Position numbers and translations under genes: made by a program. This document shows positions 21,566 through 32,488 of a stretch of DNA of 64,000 nucleotides, one piece after another; positions within the stretch are counted from its first letter, which is position 1; every line of letters begins with the position of its first letter. This DNA comes from Polyodon spathula (Eukaryota > Chordata > Actinopteri > Acipenseriformes > Polyodontidae): contig NC_054538.1 in the NCBI RefSeq assembly GCF_017654505.1, positions 60,856,184-60,920,183 on the forward strand. Reading direction: 5' to 3'. The notes below the pieces were generated by a model. It was not told the DNA's origin. It saw nothing but the letters and a program-made list of their open reading frames with translations, and did not search any database.

Positions 21566-22790
21566 CCACTCTAGTTATTCAAGTTTTCTGTAGCTCAGTC
21601 ATCGAGGAGCCAGAGGTAGGGTTACATACCCCCAGAGGCAGCAGGAGGAGGATGAAGCTGAAAAAACATTCCTCAAAGAATTTTTGGGCCACTATCTAAT
21701 TGATTCTGTGATTAACAAGCTTCATACCATAACATGTTCTAACTCCACGTATAGTTCATCAGTACCCACTCATGTGTGACTGCAGAAGGCAGTGGTGTAC
21801 TTGAATCTGTAACATAAATACCACCTTGCTAAATAAGGACTCTGGGAGGATTTAAATGAATTAAGCAGATACTTTCAACTGTTCCCACTGTAACTTCTGC
21901 AGTTCTCTTGTGTTGTTTTGCATAGTCCTTTGCTTCTTTTACAAATGTTTAAAATTTGCATTAAATATTAATTTTTTTTAAACTGAACAATGTGGGCCCT
22001 GTTGTGAAGCATATACTGTATAACGCTGACACGAAACTTCAAACAAATATTGAACTGCTCTGCCCTGCAATTTTTTTTTTTGTCTTTTACCACTACATTT
22101 TTTTTTTTTATAATTGTTTACCAGATCTTTAAAATGATTTAATTAGCATTTTATTTTAGCAGTAGCCTAAAATATATGTTTATAATTGTTCGTTGGCTAC
22201 CTCTAATCAAGTTGAGAGGGTATTTCTTGCATTACAATAACCAATTCTAGATGAAACAAAGGCATGCAATCCTATCATATTTTTATGTGGTAATAACCTG
22301 GTCCTGTAATTAAAGTGCTGGTGTACTTGCCCTGCAGCATCACATTGAACCATTTCTATTGTCACTGGTACAAAACACAAGTTATGTCTCTATCATATAA
22401 TATGTACCAATTATTATTGCCACAAATACAAGTTTAACTGCATGCTCTCGCCATTTCCGGACAAATCTTTGTAATCACAATATTATCATTATTTTTAAAA
22501 TTTCTAGCAATTGTATGAAAGTTACAATATTTTACATTTAATTTTGGAGTTGTTTGGGCACACAGGTCAGCATTCAGATAATTGTTTTTATTAATTATAC
22601 CTTCAGCGGGCTATGACCATGTTTTGTAAAACTTTGTTCAATGCCACTGAATGATTCAACATGACCACTAATTATAAAGTAACTCATTCCTATGCCAATT
22701 CTTAGTGTCATTTTTAAATTGGTTTTACATATTGATGTTCCTCAAATGTGTTCTAGTAACATTACACACATATATAGAAGTTATTAGATC
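21566..22790. other. Non-coding
   Basis: Mostly AT-rich sequence with homopolymer runs; nothing recognised. Confidence 0.45.
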
Positions 22791-23300
22791 CAGACCTGCC
22801 AACCTCTTAGAAATTACTTCAGGAGAATTTACTCTGATGTTCAGGAGCACCGAACACTTTTCAGAAGCACACACACGTGCAAGACAATATCTGAGATTAT
22901 TCATCCTACTTACTTTATTCTAAATAATAAACAATACTTAATTTGTCATCTTGTTTATACATCTGATGGTCCTATTTACCATAATTTCAAAGAGAAATTC
23001 ACTTCTGGAAACTCCTGGCATAGCACCTCTTAACCCTCCTGAGCATGCCAACCAAGTAGTCTCTGCTTGCAGCTTGGCTGGCATTTGACTTCACAACAAG
23101 TAGGGCCTGAAGAGTAGAGTCACCCATACTTGCTCTTTGTTCAATTTTAGTTTTGCACACACAGCTAAATACTCTCTCACAATGTGCACTGCTGTGAGGA
23201 ATGGTCAAGAGGTTGAGTATGAATCGAGGAAGATTTTTCAGAAGTGGTATGCCTTCTTCATCTACAGCTGTAGAGGGACTTCCATGTCTCACCCAGTCGA
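22791..23300 (-). mobile_element. hAT element A, C-terminal end
   Basis: Minus-strand frame 23292-22999 encodes a hAT C-terminal dimerisation region (IPHSSAHCERVFSCVCKTK, then QRASMGDSTLQALLVVKSN). The left end of the block begins CAGACCTGCCAACCTC at 22791, a terminal inverted repeat form common in vertebrate hAT elements. The rest of the transposase is missing on this side. A fragment at 26447-26660, same strand, may belong to the same element. Confidence 0.75.
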
Positions 23301-23607
23301 TACTTCACGTGAGATTCAACATCCATATGTTAATATGTAGCGAGTTGTAGAAGAATAGACTCCCAGCTGGCTCCTGGAGAGTATAAAATCATGGAGAGAA
23401 GATGTGTTGCTGTTCAGGTGCTGACTGACATCTGTCACTTCTTTGCTGCAAAACAGGATCATTGTTTGGATTTTGGACCTTCACTGTGTGATTGACCCTG
23501 GACTGGATGAGGAACTGAAGAACAGAATAAAGACCATTTTGCTTGCTTTTTGACCACGAACTTTGCCTGACGATTTAAACATTGTTGTCTTTACTTTGAG
23601 TGCCACA

Positions 23608-25795
23608 ATGTCAAGGAAGACCTCAGTCTCTGATCACTTTGATGAGCCAAGGGAAGGTAGCAAAGTGGGAAATCATTGTGCTATATGTAAACATTGCGGA
23701 ACATCTGTCTCTGGCTCAACAAAAGCTACTTCAAAGCTACTTCTTAGATAGATACATTTATCATTTTAATGTTTAGTGTGTTTATTATTAATTAGTGAAT
23801 TTTATGATGCAGGTAGAAAATATTTAGTGCAAATTTGTGTAAAGATGTGTGGTTATATAATTGATGAACTAATAGAGGTTCACTAAAACTACTCAATCTC
23901 CATAATGCATTAATAGTTTTTGTAATAAATTGGTTAAGTGTATCCACTCCTCAATGGAAAACTGTATTTCAGTGGGTAGCTCTTACCTGATTACATTTTT
24001 TGCATAGGTTGCAAGCATCATGCCTTATGGTGCCTTTGTACTAAGCAGGTCTCGCTGAATGATTTAGTATTATCATTTGTATCTTACTGTATCAAGACAG
24101 ATTAAATACAGATAATTAGATATTTCATTTGAATCTAGGTTTCATTATTGTAAGGTGATAATTAAATGTTAAGCTTCACCTGGTAACTGAGGACTGCTTA
24201 TTTTGCTGGATTTGTCGTTCAATGTGTTATGTACATAAAATGTATGATTATTTTTTTCCTCTGTGCATTTGCAGAGAAAGCATCCTGATATCCTTGGGGA
24301 GTTTGCTGATCAATCTGGCCAGAGTTCAGATGCGAATAAGTGGGAGGCCACAGATCCTTGCCAAGTGAAGATTACCAACAACATTGTTAGCTCGATTGCT
24401 AATGATCTCATGCCCCTGTCTGTTGTAGACAGCACAGCCTTTCATGACATCCTTTGCCCAGCAGGAAACGCCTCAGCCAGAAGCTACTTCCTCAACACAC
24501 CTCCAGTGTCAAATGCAAGCCCAGGACATCTACCTCACCATATATGTGTGGTCAAGTAGAGATATGAGGTCCTTTATTGGCATCAAGGGCCACTTCATTG
24601 TGGACTACGCATTAAAAACTGTCCTGTTGGCTTGTCTGCATTTTAGGGGTGCACATACTGCAGAGGACATCTACAGAACTTATGAAGAGACTATTGAAGT
24701 CTACAACATGGCTGACAGTTTCAGGCATAGTGTCTGATAATGCTGCCAACATGAAGGCATTCATATTATTCCCACCATTGTGTGTCCAAGATGGTGACGA
24801 AGACCAAGAAGAGGCTGTTGATATTGAAGTGATGAGCGTGATCGACAAACATGTTTCGCTCACACTACAGCTGGTTGCTCTTGATGCCCTAGAGCAAGCT
24901 GGCCCTTTAAGACTGGTGATGGCAAAGGTGTCCAGAATAGTATCTAATTGTTATAAATCCACCAAAGCAACAGAGTTACTGGAGGGACACTACAAAGTGC
25001 AAATTTCAAATGCCACAAGGACAAATAGCCAGCTGAAGATGCTGAGGTCAATTTTAAAAGTTCCTGCAGAGGTCCTATCTGAGGTTCATGCCCCATGCAA
25101 GCTCACACTGTACGAATTGAAAATCATTGGGAAACTGTGAAATACTGGAGCCTTTTGAAGAGGTCACTGAGAAGGTCCAGGGAGATCAGATAATCACTGC
25201 CGGCTTAAGTCATACAATATCACACATCAGTGAAACCAATAACAACAAGATGGTGGTAACCATACAGTTATCCTTGGAGACTCGCCTTGCAATGTTTGAG
25301 AAGATGGAGTGTTTCAAAATGGCTGCAAGTCTGGATCCTCGTTTCAAATTGGACTGGTGCAAGGATGAAGATGTGCACAGCGTGAAGGAACTGCTGACTA
25401 ATAAGATCACCTCACTGCTACCAAGAGTTGCTGACATGGCTACACCCCCTCCACAAAAGACACACACCAAACTCTTTTCATATATGACCAAACGCGCCAC
25501 TGAAATCTGCAGCAGTATTTCCACCACAGACGCACCTTCTGAAGTATCAAACTACCTGAGCCAACCCTATCTGCCAGAGGATCCTGATCCTCTGGCTTAT
25601 TGGAAAGGAAAACAGATGGAGTTCCTCCATTTAGCTCAACTAGCCTGCAAGCATCTAGCCATACCTGCTTCATCTGCACCTGCAGAAAGCCTCTTTATTG
25701 TGGCAGGCAAAGTTTTCAGGCCTGAGCGGTGCAACCTAAGTGATGCAAAATTTGAAGAGCTTATGGTGATCCGGTATAACAGAACTGATAAATGA
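23608..25795 (+). pseudogene. hAT transposase with BED finger (element B)
   Basis: A ZBED-type hAT transposase broken by frameshifts. The ATG at 23608 opens a BED finger (CAICKHCGTS) that stops at 23749; its second half (HLQRKHPDIL) resumes at 24266, so about 520 bp interrupt the finger. 24266-24540 encodes a segment ending near the first catalytic region. In the next frame GHFIVDYALKTVLLACLHFR (24588-24650) leads to VSGIVSDNAANM (24720-24755), the RNase H-like core. 24770-25138 and 25127-25795 give the helical insertion and the C-terminal dimerisation domain (LAIPASSAPAESLFIVAGKV, usually ERLFS). Because at least three frame changes are needed, the gene is dead. The acceptor-like TTTGCAG at 24268-24274 could mean an intron, but no GT donor lies at 23745. 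Confidence 0.88.
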
Positions 25796-26049
25796 TGATA
25801 ATCTTTATGGCTGTATGCATAACTTAATACTTTCTTTTTGAGGCAATACATACTACAGTACAACATTGTTTGTCTATGGTTTATTTTATTTTGTATTTCT
25901 TGGATGTGCACATGCACATTGTACTGTAATAAATGTAAATTATCATTATTGCTGTTAAAAGTGGCAATAAAAATTTTAAAAAAAAGTATATGTTGAGTGA
26001 ATGTCCGTTATCTTTTAATACAAAATGATACAATTTCATGGACTAGAGA

Positions 26050-26143
26050 TAGAATTGGATTTGGCATGACAAAATTGTAAGGAAACTGAATGTATACATG
26101 GGTGGAATTGGAATTGGATGGAATTGGAATTGACCCAACTCTG
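26050..26143 (+). repeat. Probable 3' terminus of hAT element B
   Basis: GGAATTGACCCAACTCTG ends at 26143, preceded by repeated GGAATT motifs. The reverse complement CAGAGTTGGGTCAATTCC is a hAT-type terminal repeat. The matching 5' end was not found. Confidence 0.5.
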
Positions 26144-26446
26144 CTGCAGAGACAGAAAAGCAAGTAAAATAAATGAAGGAAAATTAGCATACGTATTCAA
26201 GAAGAAAACAAAAAGTAAAAAAGGCTCTTTTCAAAGTTCTGTAGTATGGAATTGAGCTCTTTCTGAAATAGTGAATAACAGTTTTAATATTAAAAAAAAA
26301 ACTATTAATCTTTTTTTTATTTATTCATATATTATAATTTATATATACATATTATCTTTCAAAATTTGTAATTGTAATACCCATATATGTATAAAATTTG
26401 TTTTTAATTTAAAATATTTTCTTCCTGACAAATCATATGATATTCA

Positions 26447-26660
26447 TCATAACTTAAGAAAGACAAACAATACCTGGAAAGCAAAATTCAAGCGTTTCAG
26501 TAATTTCCTTCTGACAGCACGGATCATTGGGGCCTCACATTGCAACTTCAAGTTTACTTCATTAAACACAGGAAGCATATGGTGAAGAAACAGGAGGTAC
26601 CGTTTACTGGCAGGTGATACCAGAAAACTATGCATTCTTTCAAGTCTTTCAAACTTGCAT
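26447..26660 (-). pseudogene. Possible hAT transposase middle fragment
   Basis: Minus-strand frame from about 26655 contains FLVSPASKRYLLFLHHMLPV, FNEVNLKLQCEAPMIRAV, then RRKLLKRLN. The pattern (LLFL..LPVF...NL.LQ.E.P.I) resembles a helical region upstream of the dimerisation domain in some hAT transposases. It could be part of element A, split by element B. The match is by eye only. Confidence 0.4.
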
Positions 26661-26663
26661 GAA

Positions 26664-26782
26664 GAACTGGCAGACTTGCCAGCTGATGCAGAATTGGCAG
26701 ACTTGATAGTTTACACAGAACTAGCAGACTTGTCAGCTGATGCAGGACTGGCAGACTTGCCAGCTGATGCAGAACTGGCAGA
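26664..26782. repeat. 27-bp tandem repeat, 4.4 copies
   Basis: Units start at 26664, 26691, 26718, 26745 and 26772, of the form GAACTGGCAGACTTGCCAG followed by CTGATGCA. The second unit is diverged. The unit is a multiple of three and lies at the end of the protease-like region on the minus strand. Confidence 0.9.
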
Positions 26783-26784
26783 CA

Positions 26785-28034
26785 GTGAATATTTTACATC
26801 TGCCAACATCAATGAGTGTCCACTTGTGAATGAGTTGTTCCAAACACATGGAATGTGTACCATCAGGTACAGGCAGAGAGTAAACATGCCCCACCTCTTG
26901 ATTTGATGTGCGGTACTCATATCCGGCACACAGTATATCATGCTTTATGGTGATTGACACAATTTGGTGAGAAACTCAACAACATCTTGCTGTTCAACTT
27001 TACTGAAGGGTTCTCCTAAGAAGTGACAAATGTCCACAGTACTCAGAGATGTAGTGCATGGCAGCTGATCGTAGGGCTTGTTGTTCACTCTGTTTTAATG
27101 ATTCCTTCAAAGGTTGGCAGTGAAGAAGACATTGCAAAGTGACGTGTGAATAGCAGGAGGTAAGATTAGTGTTGCTCAAGCCTCTGATTGGATGTGTGAC
27201 TGCAAATGTTCCCTCAGAACGTGATAGCTTTTGCTGTTCCTGAACATCGGCAATGGCTTGACGTAAGAAATGCAAACGATCTTTCACCATGGATCCCTTG
27301 TGCGTGTTGATCTGCTGCAAGCTTCTCAACAGAGGGCAGTAAAGACCTGTGAGCCTGCTGTACTCTGCCAGTGCAGTTGGAAGTGCCTTAATTTGAGTGG
27401 GGTCAAAGTTGATAAGGTGTACGCCACTTAAGGAAGTAACTCTGGAAAGTGCCACAAAACTTTGGCCACAGGAGAAAATGGAGTTACCAAGGTCCATCAT
27501 CACTGTTTTGAGTGTAATGCCCTGACATTTGTGAATGGTGATGGCATGAGCACCGATGACTGGAAACTGCTCTTGAACAATGTAGGCCCTGTCCATGACT
27601 TCAAACTTTGACCTCAAGTGTTCAAAGGTATGCCATTGGTGTGCCAAGGTGTGTCCATTGATAAAATGGATGGTTATAGTTTTCACCATCCTGGGGTTTT
27701 CGAGATAACAGGAAATAGCTTGAAGTTTCCCTATTGCCCCATTGATGAGATCAGTGGCAACATCAATATTCCTCCGAAGCATCTGCTTGCTGCCTGTTTT
27801 CACTCATATGCTAGTTTCCAGTCCAGCTGCACGACTGCAGTCAGCCTTGTAAGCTTTATTTTTTTTCAGCACATTTTCCTTAAAGGAAGGAAGGCAGTCC
27901 ACAGTGTCCATTGCCAATAGATGAATGTCCTCCCCAGGCATACTATCAAGCACACCGGTCTGTATCTGGTTACAGGTGTCTACTGTAGACAGAAGACAGG
28001 TTAAAGTTCCGTCTTTGTCATGTAAGTCTTTCAT
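26785..28034 (-). pseudogene. PIF1/Helitron-type helicase fused to a USP-like domain
   Basis: From 28034 down, the minus-strand frame is open apart from one TGA at 27804-27806. Residues around MLRRNIDVATDLINGAIG, FPVIGAHAITIHKCQGITL (helicase motif V) and GQSFVALSRVTSLSGVHLIN (motif VI) identify the C-terminal half of a PIF1-family helicase like that of Helitrons. About 60 codons later, GLSNTNLTSCYSHVTLQCLL (27186-27122) matches the Cys box of ubiquitin-specific proteases (peptidase C19), with the catalytic Cys at about 27153-27155. In another frame, VGHVYSLPVPDGTH and a C-rich context (26733-26960) resemble the USP finger region. Walker A and the helicase N-terminus are not present. Frameshift and stop make this a pseudogene. 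Helicase assignment is firm; the protease assignment is inference from short motifs. Confidence 0.75.
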
Positions 28035-29640
28035 GTGTTGGATAATTTTTTTTTTTTTTGCAGCTGTAAATATCTCCTCCCTTCACTGGTATCAGTCATT
28101 TAGTCAACAAAATGTGATCAGTTTTATTGGTGGCTCCCAGTCTGGCACGATGAATCAGGATCAAGCAAGGAACAAGATCAGTGTTGGAGTCAATTCGACA
28201 GCTCTTCTCACGACATTGCCGTATGTGTAAGCTTTGTTTTTGCTTTGTTTGCCCTTCTTCATCACTTGTGGTTTCGTCTGGCAGTGCCTCGGGCTGAGCA
28301 CTGTTTTTGGGCTTTTTCGGTGGCACATAAGGGAAAATTTGGACTTGTCCTTTTTCATTAATGGGAATGAATGATAAAAGAGTGGCGCCATACATTGCTT
28401 CCTAAAAGTAAGCTTCATTGTTTGATGTGTATTGACTTGTGCCACATATCATGTTTGCCATTTGGGAAACATTATCCTGTACAGTTATTTTAGTAAAAAG
28501 TGCATGTATTTTGCGTTGTAATGCAACATCTTCAGCTTTTCTGCATTTTCACAGAAACTTGGAGAGAAAGTTCAACAAGATTTGTTGCTGTCATGAGTTT
28601 TGCAGAAGGACTCCTGTCTTTCAAGTTCTTCACAAGTTGTGTGATATAGTGTTGTTTTTGTAGACAGTGCCTTACAACACTTCTTCTTTTGTATGCGTTA
28701 GTTATTTGCTTGACCCTGCAGTAAATGTTGTGGCTTTGTCTTCTTCTAGCTCTCTCAAGCAAAATGTTGTCAACATAATGTGCCCTGCATGAAGTGTTCT
28801 TTCTCTGTGGGTTCTGATCATACTGTTTTTTTTTTTATAGTTGTTTGGAAGCCAAGGTCTGTGATATATGTTTGTTTTGCAAAGTTTTTTTTTTTTTTTT
28901 TTTTTTGGCTCTGGGTCATCACTGTAACATTGTTGTTGTTGTTGTTTCTTTGGGTTTGGATTGTCATGGAAAGTTTTGCACTGCTGTTCTTTCTTTGCGT
29001 CTGGGTTGTCACGGTAACTTTTGTGCTGCTTTAGTCGCTTTGGCTGTGGTTGACAGTAATGCTGTTCTTGCTGTCATTGTCTTTGACAGGGTGGATGTTG
29101 ATGGTAGTATTGTTTTTGTCTTGTCTCTGGATTCTTACTGTAAAGATCCCGGTGTTGTTGTAGCTGTCGCTCTTGATTCTCACTGTAAATTTGCTGCTGC
29201 TGTTTTTTTCGCTTTACCTATTGGTTGTACAAAAATCAGTTTTCTTGCTGCTGTTTTTGAAACAGTGGGGCATGATGGGTGTGCTGTTGTAAAGTCATTT
29301 TCTGTGACTGATTCTTAATACAATTGTGTTTTCTCCTGCTTTGTTTTCTGCTGCGGTTCACAGTAATGCCAATCTGGCTGTTTGTGAAACAGTGGGAAAT
29401 AATTGCAGTGTTGTCGTGATTGTTGTTGTGGCTGTAGGTCCCAATGGCATCGTTGTTCCTGGTGTAGAGGTTTGGCCTGTGGTGCACGGTGATGCTGATG
29501 CTGATGCTGATGCTGTGTTTGATTGACTGAAGCAGGATAGTACTGCTGCCAGGGCTTTGATGGATCCTGCTGTGTTTGGTTGGCTTAAGCATGGGAATTC
29601 AGGTGTTGCGTTTGTTTTCGGTTTTGCTGGGGTTCCCAAT
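28035..29640 (-). pseudogene. Repetitive N-terminal region of the same decayed helicase gene
   Basis: On the minus strand, 29400-28860 reads across frames as short repeats of the type Y-x-x-NPE-x-(R/K)(K/Q): YSENQERQLQQ, YSKNPETRQKQYY, YRDNPDAKKEQQ, FHDNPNPKKQQ, YSDDPEPKKK. 29640-29400 is Gln/His-rich and includes a GCTGAT hexamer-like run (29488-29517). 28760-28530 encodes ERARRRQSHNIYCRVKQITN. 28395-28096 encodes an unrecognised segment. I infer that these precede the helicase in one original gene because they are collinear and on the same strand. Direct proof would need an intact homologue. Confidence 0.5.
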
Positions 29641-29994
29641 GTGTTATTCTACTTTGTGTGAGTGGGCTGGGTTTTTTTTGGTGACTTATTGTTGATGTAC
29701 AGTCATGTTTTTTTGTTTTTTTTTTCTAGGGAGAACGGCATGATAACAGCAGTATTTAAAAGCAGTTGTAAGCACCCTGGGAGAATGAAAAGAAAATGTC
29801 ATAATGAATATTATGGAAATGACCATATTGTCATTCAAAGTACTTTTAATACATCATTTTTTTCTGTAATGTAAATATCAAGATATGAATTGCTTTTTGT
29901 GAAAGGACATTTCTTTTGTTGTATAAAAGGTATTCATTTTTTAATGTGACCATTTGTGGTTTGTTCATGTAGTTATTATTGTCATTTCTGATTG

Positions 29995-29997
<3 letters not shown>
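29641..29997. other. Non-coding
   Basis: No recognised features. Confidence 0.4.
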
Positions 29998-30043
<46 letters not shown>

Positions 30044-30090
30044 GATGATGATGGTGATGTATTTGCTTGGCAGACACCGTTATTCAGGGT
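29998..30090 (-). repeat. TTA tract and fish SINE/LINE-type 3' tail
   Basis: About 15 TTA units followed by GCTTGGCAGACACC and TTCAGGGTGAGTTACAG. This matches in reverse the (GTAAGTTGCC...GGGCGTCTGC) sequence ending at 49107, a motif widespread at the 3' ends of dispersed repeats in ray-finned fishes. Confidence 0.65.
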
Positions 30091-30779
30091 GAGTTACAGA
30101 GGTAACAAGTTATTACAATATGGTTAAGAGCAAATTAAGAGAAAGAGTGTTACATTAAGGTACATTTACAAATAAAGTACAGGTGCTTTTAAGATCATTA
30201 CAATTAAGAGTCAATACAGTAGATGGAGAAAGTGCAAAAAAACACTTAAATGCAGGTAGAAGAATAAAACATAAATGTTTATTGTCAAAATATATATATA
30301 TATATATAATTATCCTGACAAATTGTAAGACCTGGGATTGCACAAATAAGGGATATATAATGCACTCATACCTAGAACTACCAGACCAGTCAAATTGTCC
30401 ACTACATATGAAATAGTTGTATTGTACCTATATAGAACAGTAGAATATGGTATTATTTTTAAAAGTCAGTCAAGAGTGTGTTGGCGATATATTGAACTGT
30501 GATTAAGTCAGATTAGTCATTTAATGTTTGTTGTAATGCAAGCTATTTTTTGTAATTCAGTCAGCCTTTTGTAACTGCCTCGGGCATCTACTGTCTGTCA
30601 TTTGTGAACACATATCTTGTCATGTAATTTTAGATTCACTAAAGTTATATAGGAGTCTGATAAACAGTGGATTTGCATAGGAGAAAAGTCTAACTGCAGT
30701 GAAAGTGGGTAGTGGAATTATATATTACAGCTAGCCATAGAACATTGGTAGAAATATTGTGAACAAAATCTGTTGCGGC
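30091..30779. other. Non-coding
   Basis: AT-rich, contains a short TA run at 30291-30309; no gene recognised. Confidence 0.4.
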
Positions 30780-30936
30780 AGATTCTGAGGAGTTGTAGTT
30801 CCCTTTCAATTCAAAGATGGCCACCAAACATTGCTATGGGATACACTCCTGCCTACTGGTAGGTGTCTCCTATGTCAAAGCTGCTGATAGGCCCCCTTCC
30901 CCAAGTGACGTCCTCGGTCCCGCCTCCCAAGGGTAC
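30780..30936 (+). promoter_or_regulatory. Promoter-like patch with a short reading frame
   Basis: Within 150 bp are GAGTTGTAGTTCCC (resembles a ZNF143-type site in reverse), AAGATGGCC (YY1-like), AAGTGACGTCC (CRE-like) and CCCGCCTCCC (GC box), in otherwise AT-rich surroundings. An ATG at 30817 opens a 51-codon frame to TAA at 30970 that runs into the palindrome. GGTACGTGAGTAG at 30932-30944 looks like a splice donor. It could be a TSS with a first exon, or the 5' part of an unrecognised mobile element. Confidence 0.35.
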
Positions 30937-31010
30937 GTGAGTAGTTTTTCGAGATTTACGATTATACTGTAAATTTACAGTATAATCGTAAATCTCGAAA
31001 AACTACTCAC
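30937..31010. repeat. Perfect 74-bp palindrome
   Basis: Two 37-base arms, starting GTGAGTAGTTTTTCGAG, are exact reverse complements with no spacer; the centre is CTGTAAATTTACAG. Pairing ends sharply at 30936/31011. It could extrude as a cruciform or fold as RNA. Confidence 0.97.
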
Positions 31011-31951
31011 TTCTAAATCTTTTGTAGTCATTTTTGTATTACTTTAGTATAAATACATGTTAATTTGGATTAATATGTTGTTTTTTTCTGACTTTATGTG
31101 AACGAAAAGACACAAAAGCACCCGTTTTCTCATTGGAAATAATGATATTTTGAAATTTACCTGTCCTGGTCAAAAAGCAAAGTTTGTGGGGAATAATAGC
31201 CATTTTCTATACTTTTGAGGCATAAGTAATTAGGAAATAACACTTACTATCCAGGAACAAAAATTGTGTTACATAGTGTTTTTAATGGTATAGACGTCAA
31301 ATGCGTTCCCTAGTATATTTCCATGTTGACAAAATACGCTAATTGCCATTAAACTCGGATGTCCTGTAACATACATATGTGTGGATAAAAGTGCCTGGGG
31401 TCTGCAAAAATTCTGCAAAAAATTAAATAAAAAAATTAGTCGGGAGAAAAAGGAGGTGGACATTTATATCTTCCTTTGGTGACTTAGTTCTCTTACTGTA
31501 TGACAGGTATTTTTTTTTTCAACATTTCACGTAAGTGTGTTGGGAACTACAAATTAAACGTGGAATGGTGGTTTTGGCTGATTTGCTTTTGCCGCGCCAA
31601 CCCCTGAAAACATGTAAACTATCCGTGCTTTATAGAGAGGAACGGCAGTTCTCACGCTTCGCTGTAATTTGGCACGAGGAACTAGCGTTCCTCTCGATAC
31701 AGAAATGCAACGTGTTATAGCACAGTTTAAAGGGCATTTACTGTATTTATCATACAAAATTATATTTATACCTATTATGCAATATTTTTGTAATATTTCT
31801 TAGAGGTCAGAAAGTCACAACAACAATGTTTTATCATATTAATAATTTGTAAAGAATGCATACACCTTTGGATTAATGCATTTGCCACTGAAAAAGCAGG
31901 TAATGTGAATATCTATATAATGAATATGAAGCACTTATGTTGTAAATGTAA
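31011..31951. other. Non-coding with two adjacent similar hairpins
   Basis: 31637-31653 (GAGGAAC, loop, GTTCTC) and 31675-31696 (CGAGGAAC, TAGC loop, GTTCCTCTCG) are similar stem-loops 22 bp apart in a CpG-bearing patch that follows GGGAACTACAA (31539-31549). No known RNA class fits. Frames on both strands are short. Confidence 0.4.
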
Positions 31952-32488
31952 TCAATTTAAACTAGATCTGTGCATTACAGTCACGTCTTCCAAATGTTTT
32001 AACTTCCTTTCTATATTACAAACCAATGTGTTTAAACGGTCTAGCGTATTTGCAGAATCAGATCCACCGTGAAATGTGTCGATGCTACTAGCCCTGTGAG
32101 TGTCTGCACTATCGGAGCTGCCCTGTGACGTTTGACCCGTCATACCGTCTATGTCACTGCTGTCAATCACTCGTCCGCTTGCAAGAGACAAAGTAAAAAT
32201 GTGCCTTTTAAATATATCCCGCGTATTCTTTGCGGAGTTTCAACACAAACTAATGTTATTTATATACGTGCATATAGCGCATTTGAAATACTGTTCATGC
32301 TGCACATTTCTAATATTGAGACTGTAGTTACGATTTAAATTAAAATGTTATAAACTGCAAGACTTGCATATCATTCTGTCATCTGTGAAATGTATATATT
32401 TTATGCATCACAGCATTTGTTAGTAATGACATGTCTAATTCTGCACTGTTTGGCCCTTTTGAACACTCACAGTAGAAGCTGTTGCCAT
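31952..32488 (-). other. Candidate minus-strand gene: short first exon and second exon
   Basis: ATG at 32488-32486 in a strong context (ACCATGG) is followed six codons later by CTACT then GTGAGTG, a strong donor (exon end about 32471). An acceptor-like TTTTACTTTGTCTCTTGCAAG ends at 32178. Beyond it 32177-31955 is an open Ser/Asp-rich segment (IDSSDIDGMTGQTSQGSSDS) ending in a heptad-like LNTLVCNIERKLKHLEDVTV, then stops at 31952. CpGs are retained. The splice phases do not join in frame, so another exon or a different donor would be needed. I do not recognise the protein. Confidence 0.3.

Noticed and set aside
23740..24274. Confident intron call in the hAT gene
   Set aside because: A good acceptor exists, but no GT donor is present where the finger breaks, so I left it as intron or insertion.
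28780..29526. Plus-strand Val/Phe-rich frames (84, 157 and 66 codons) resembling membrane proteins
   Set aside because: They are the complement of the Gln/Lys/Asn-rich repeat of the decayed minus-strand gene; hydrophobicity is a by-product of GTT/TTG codons.
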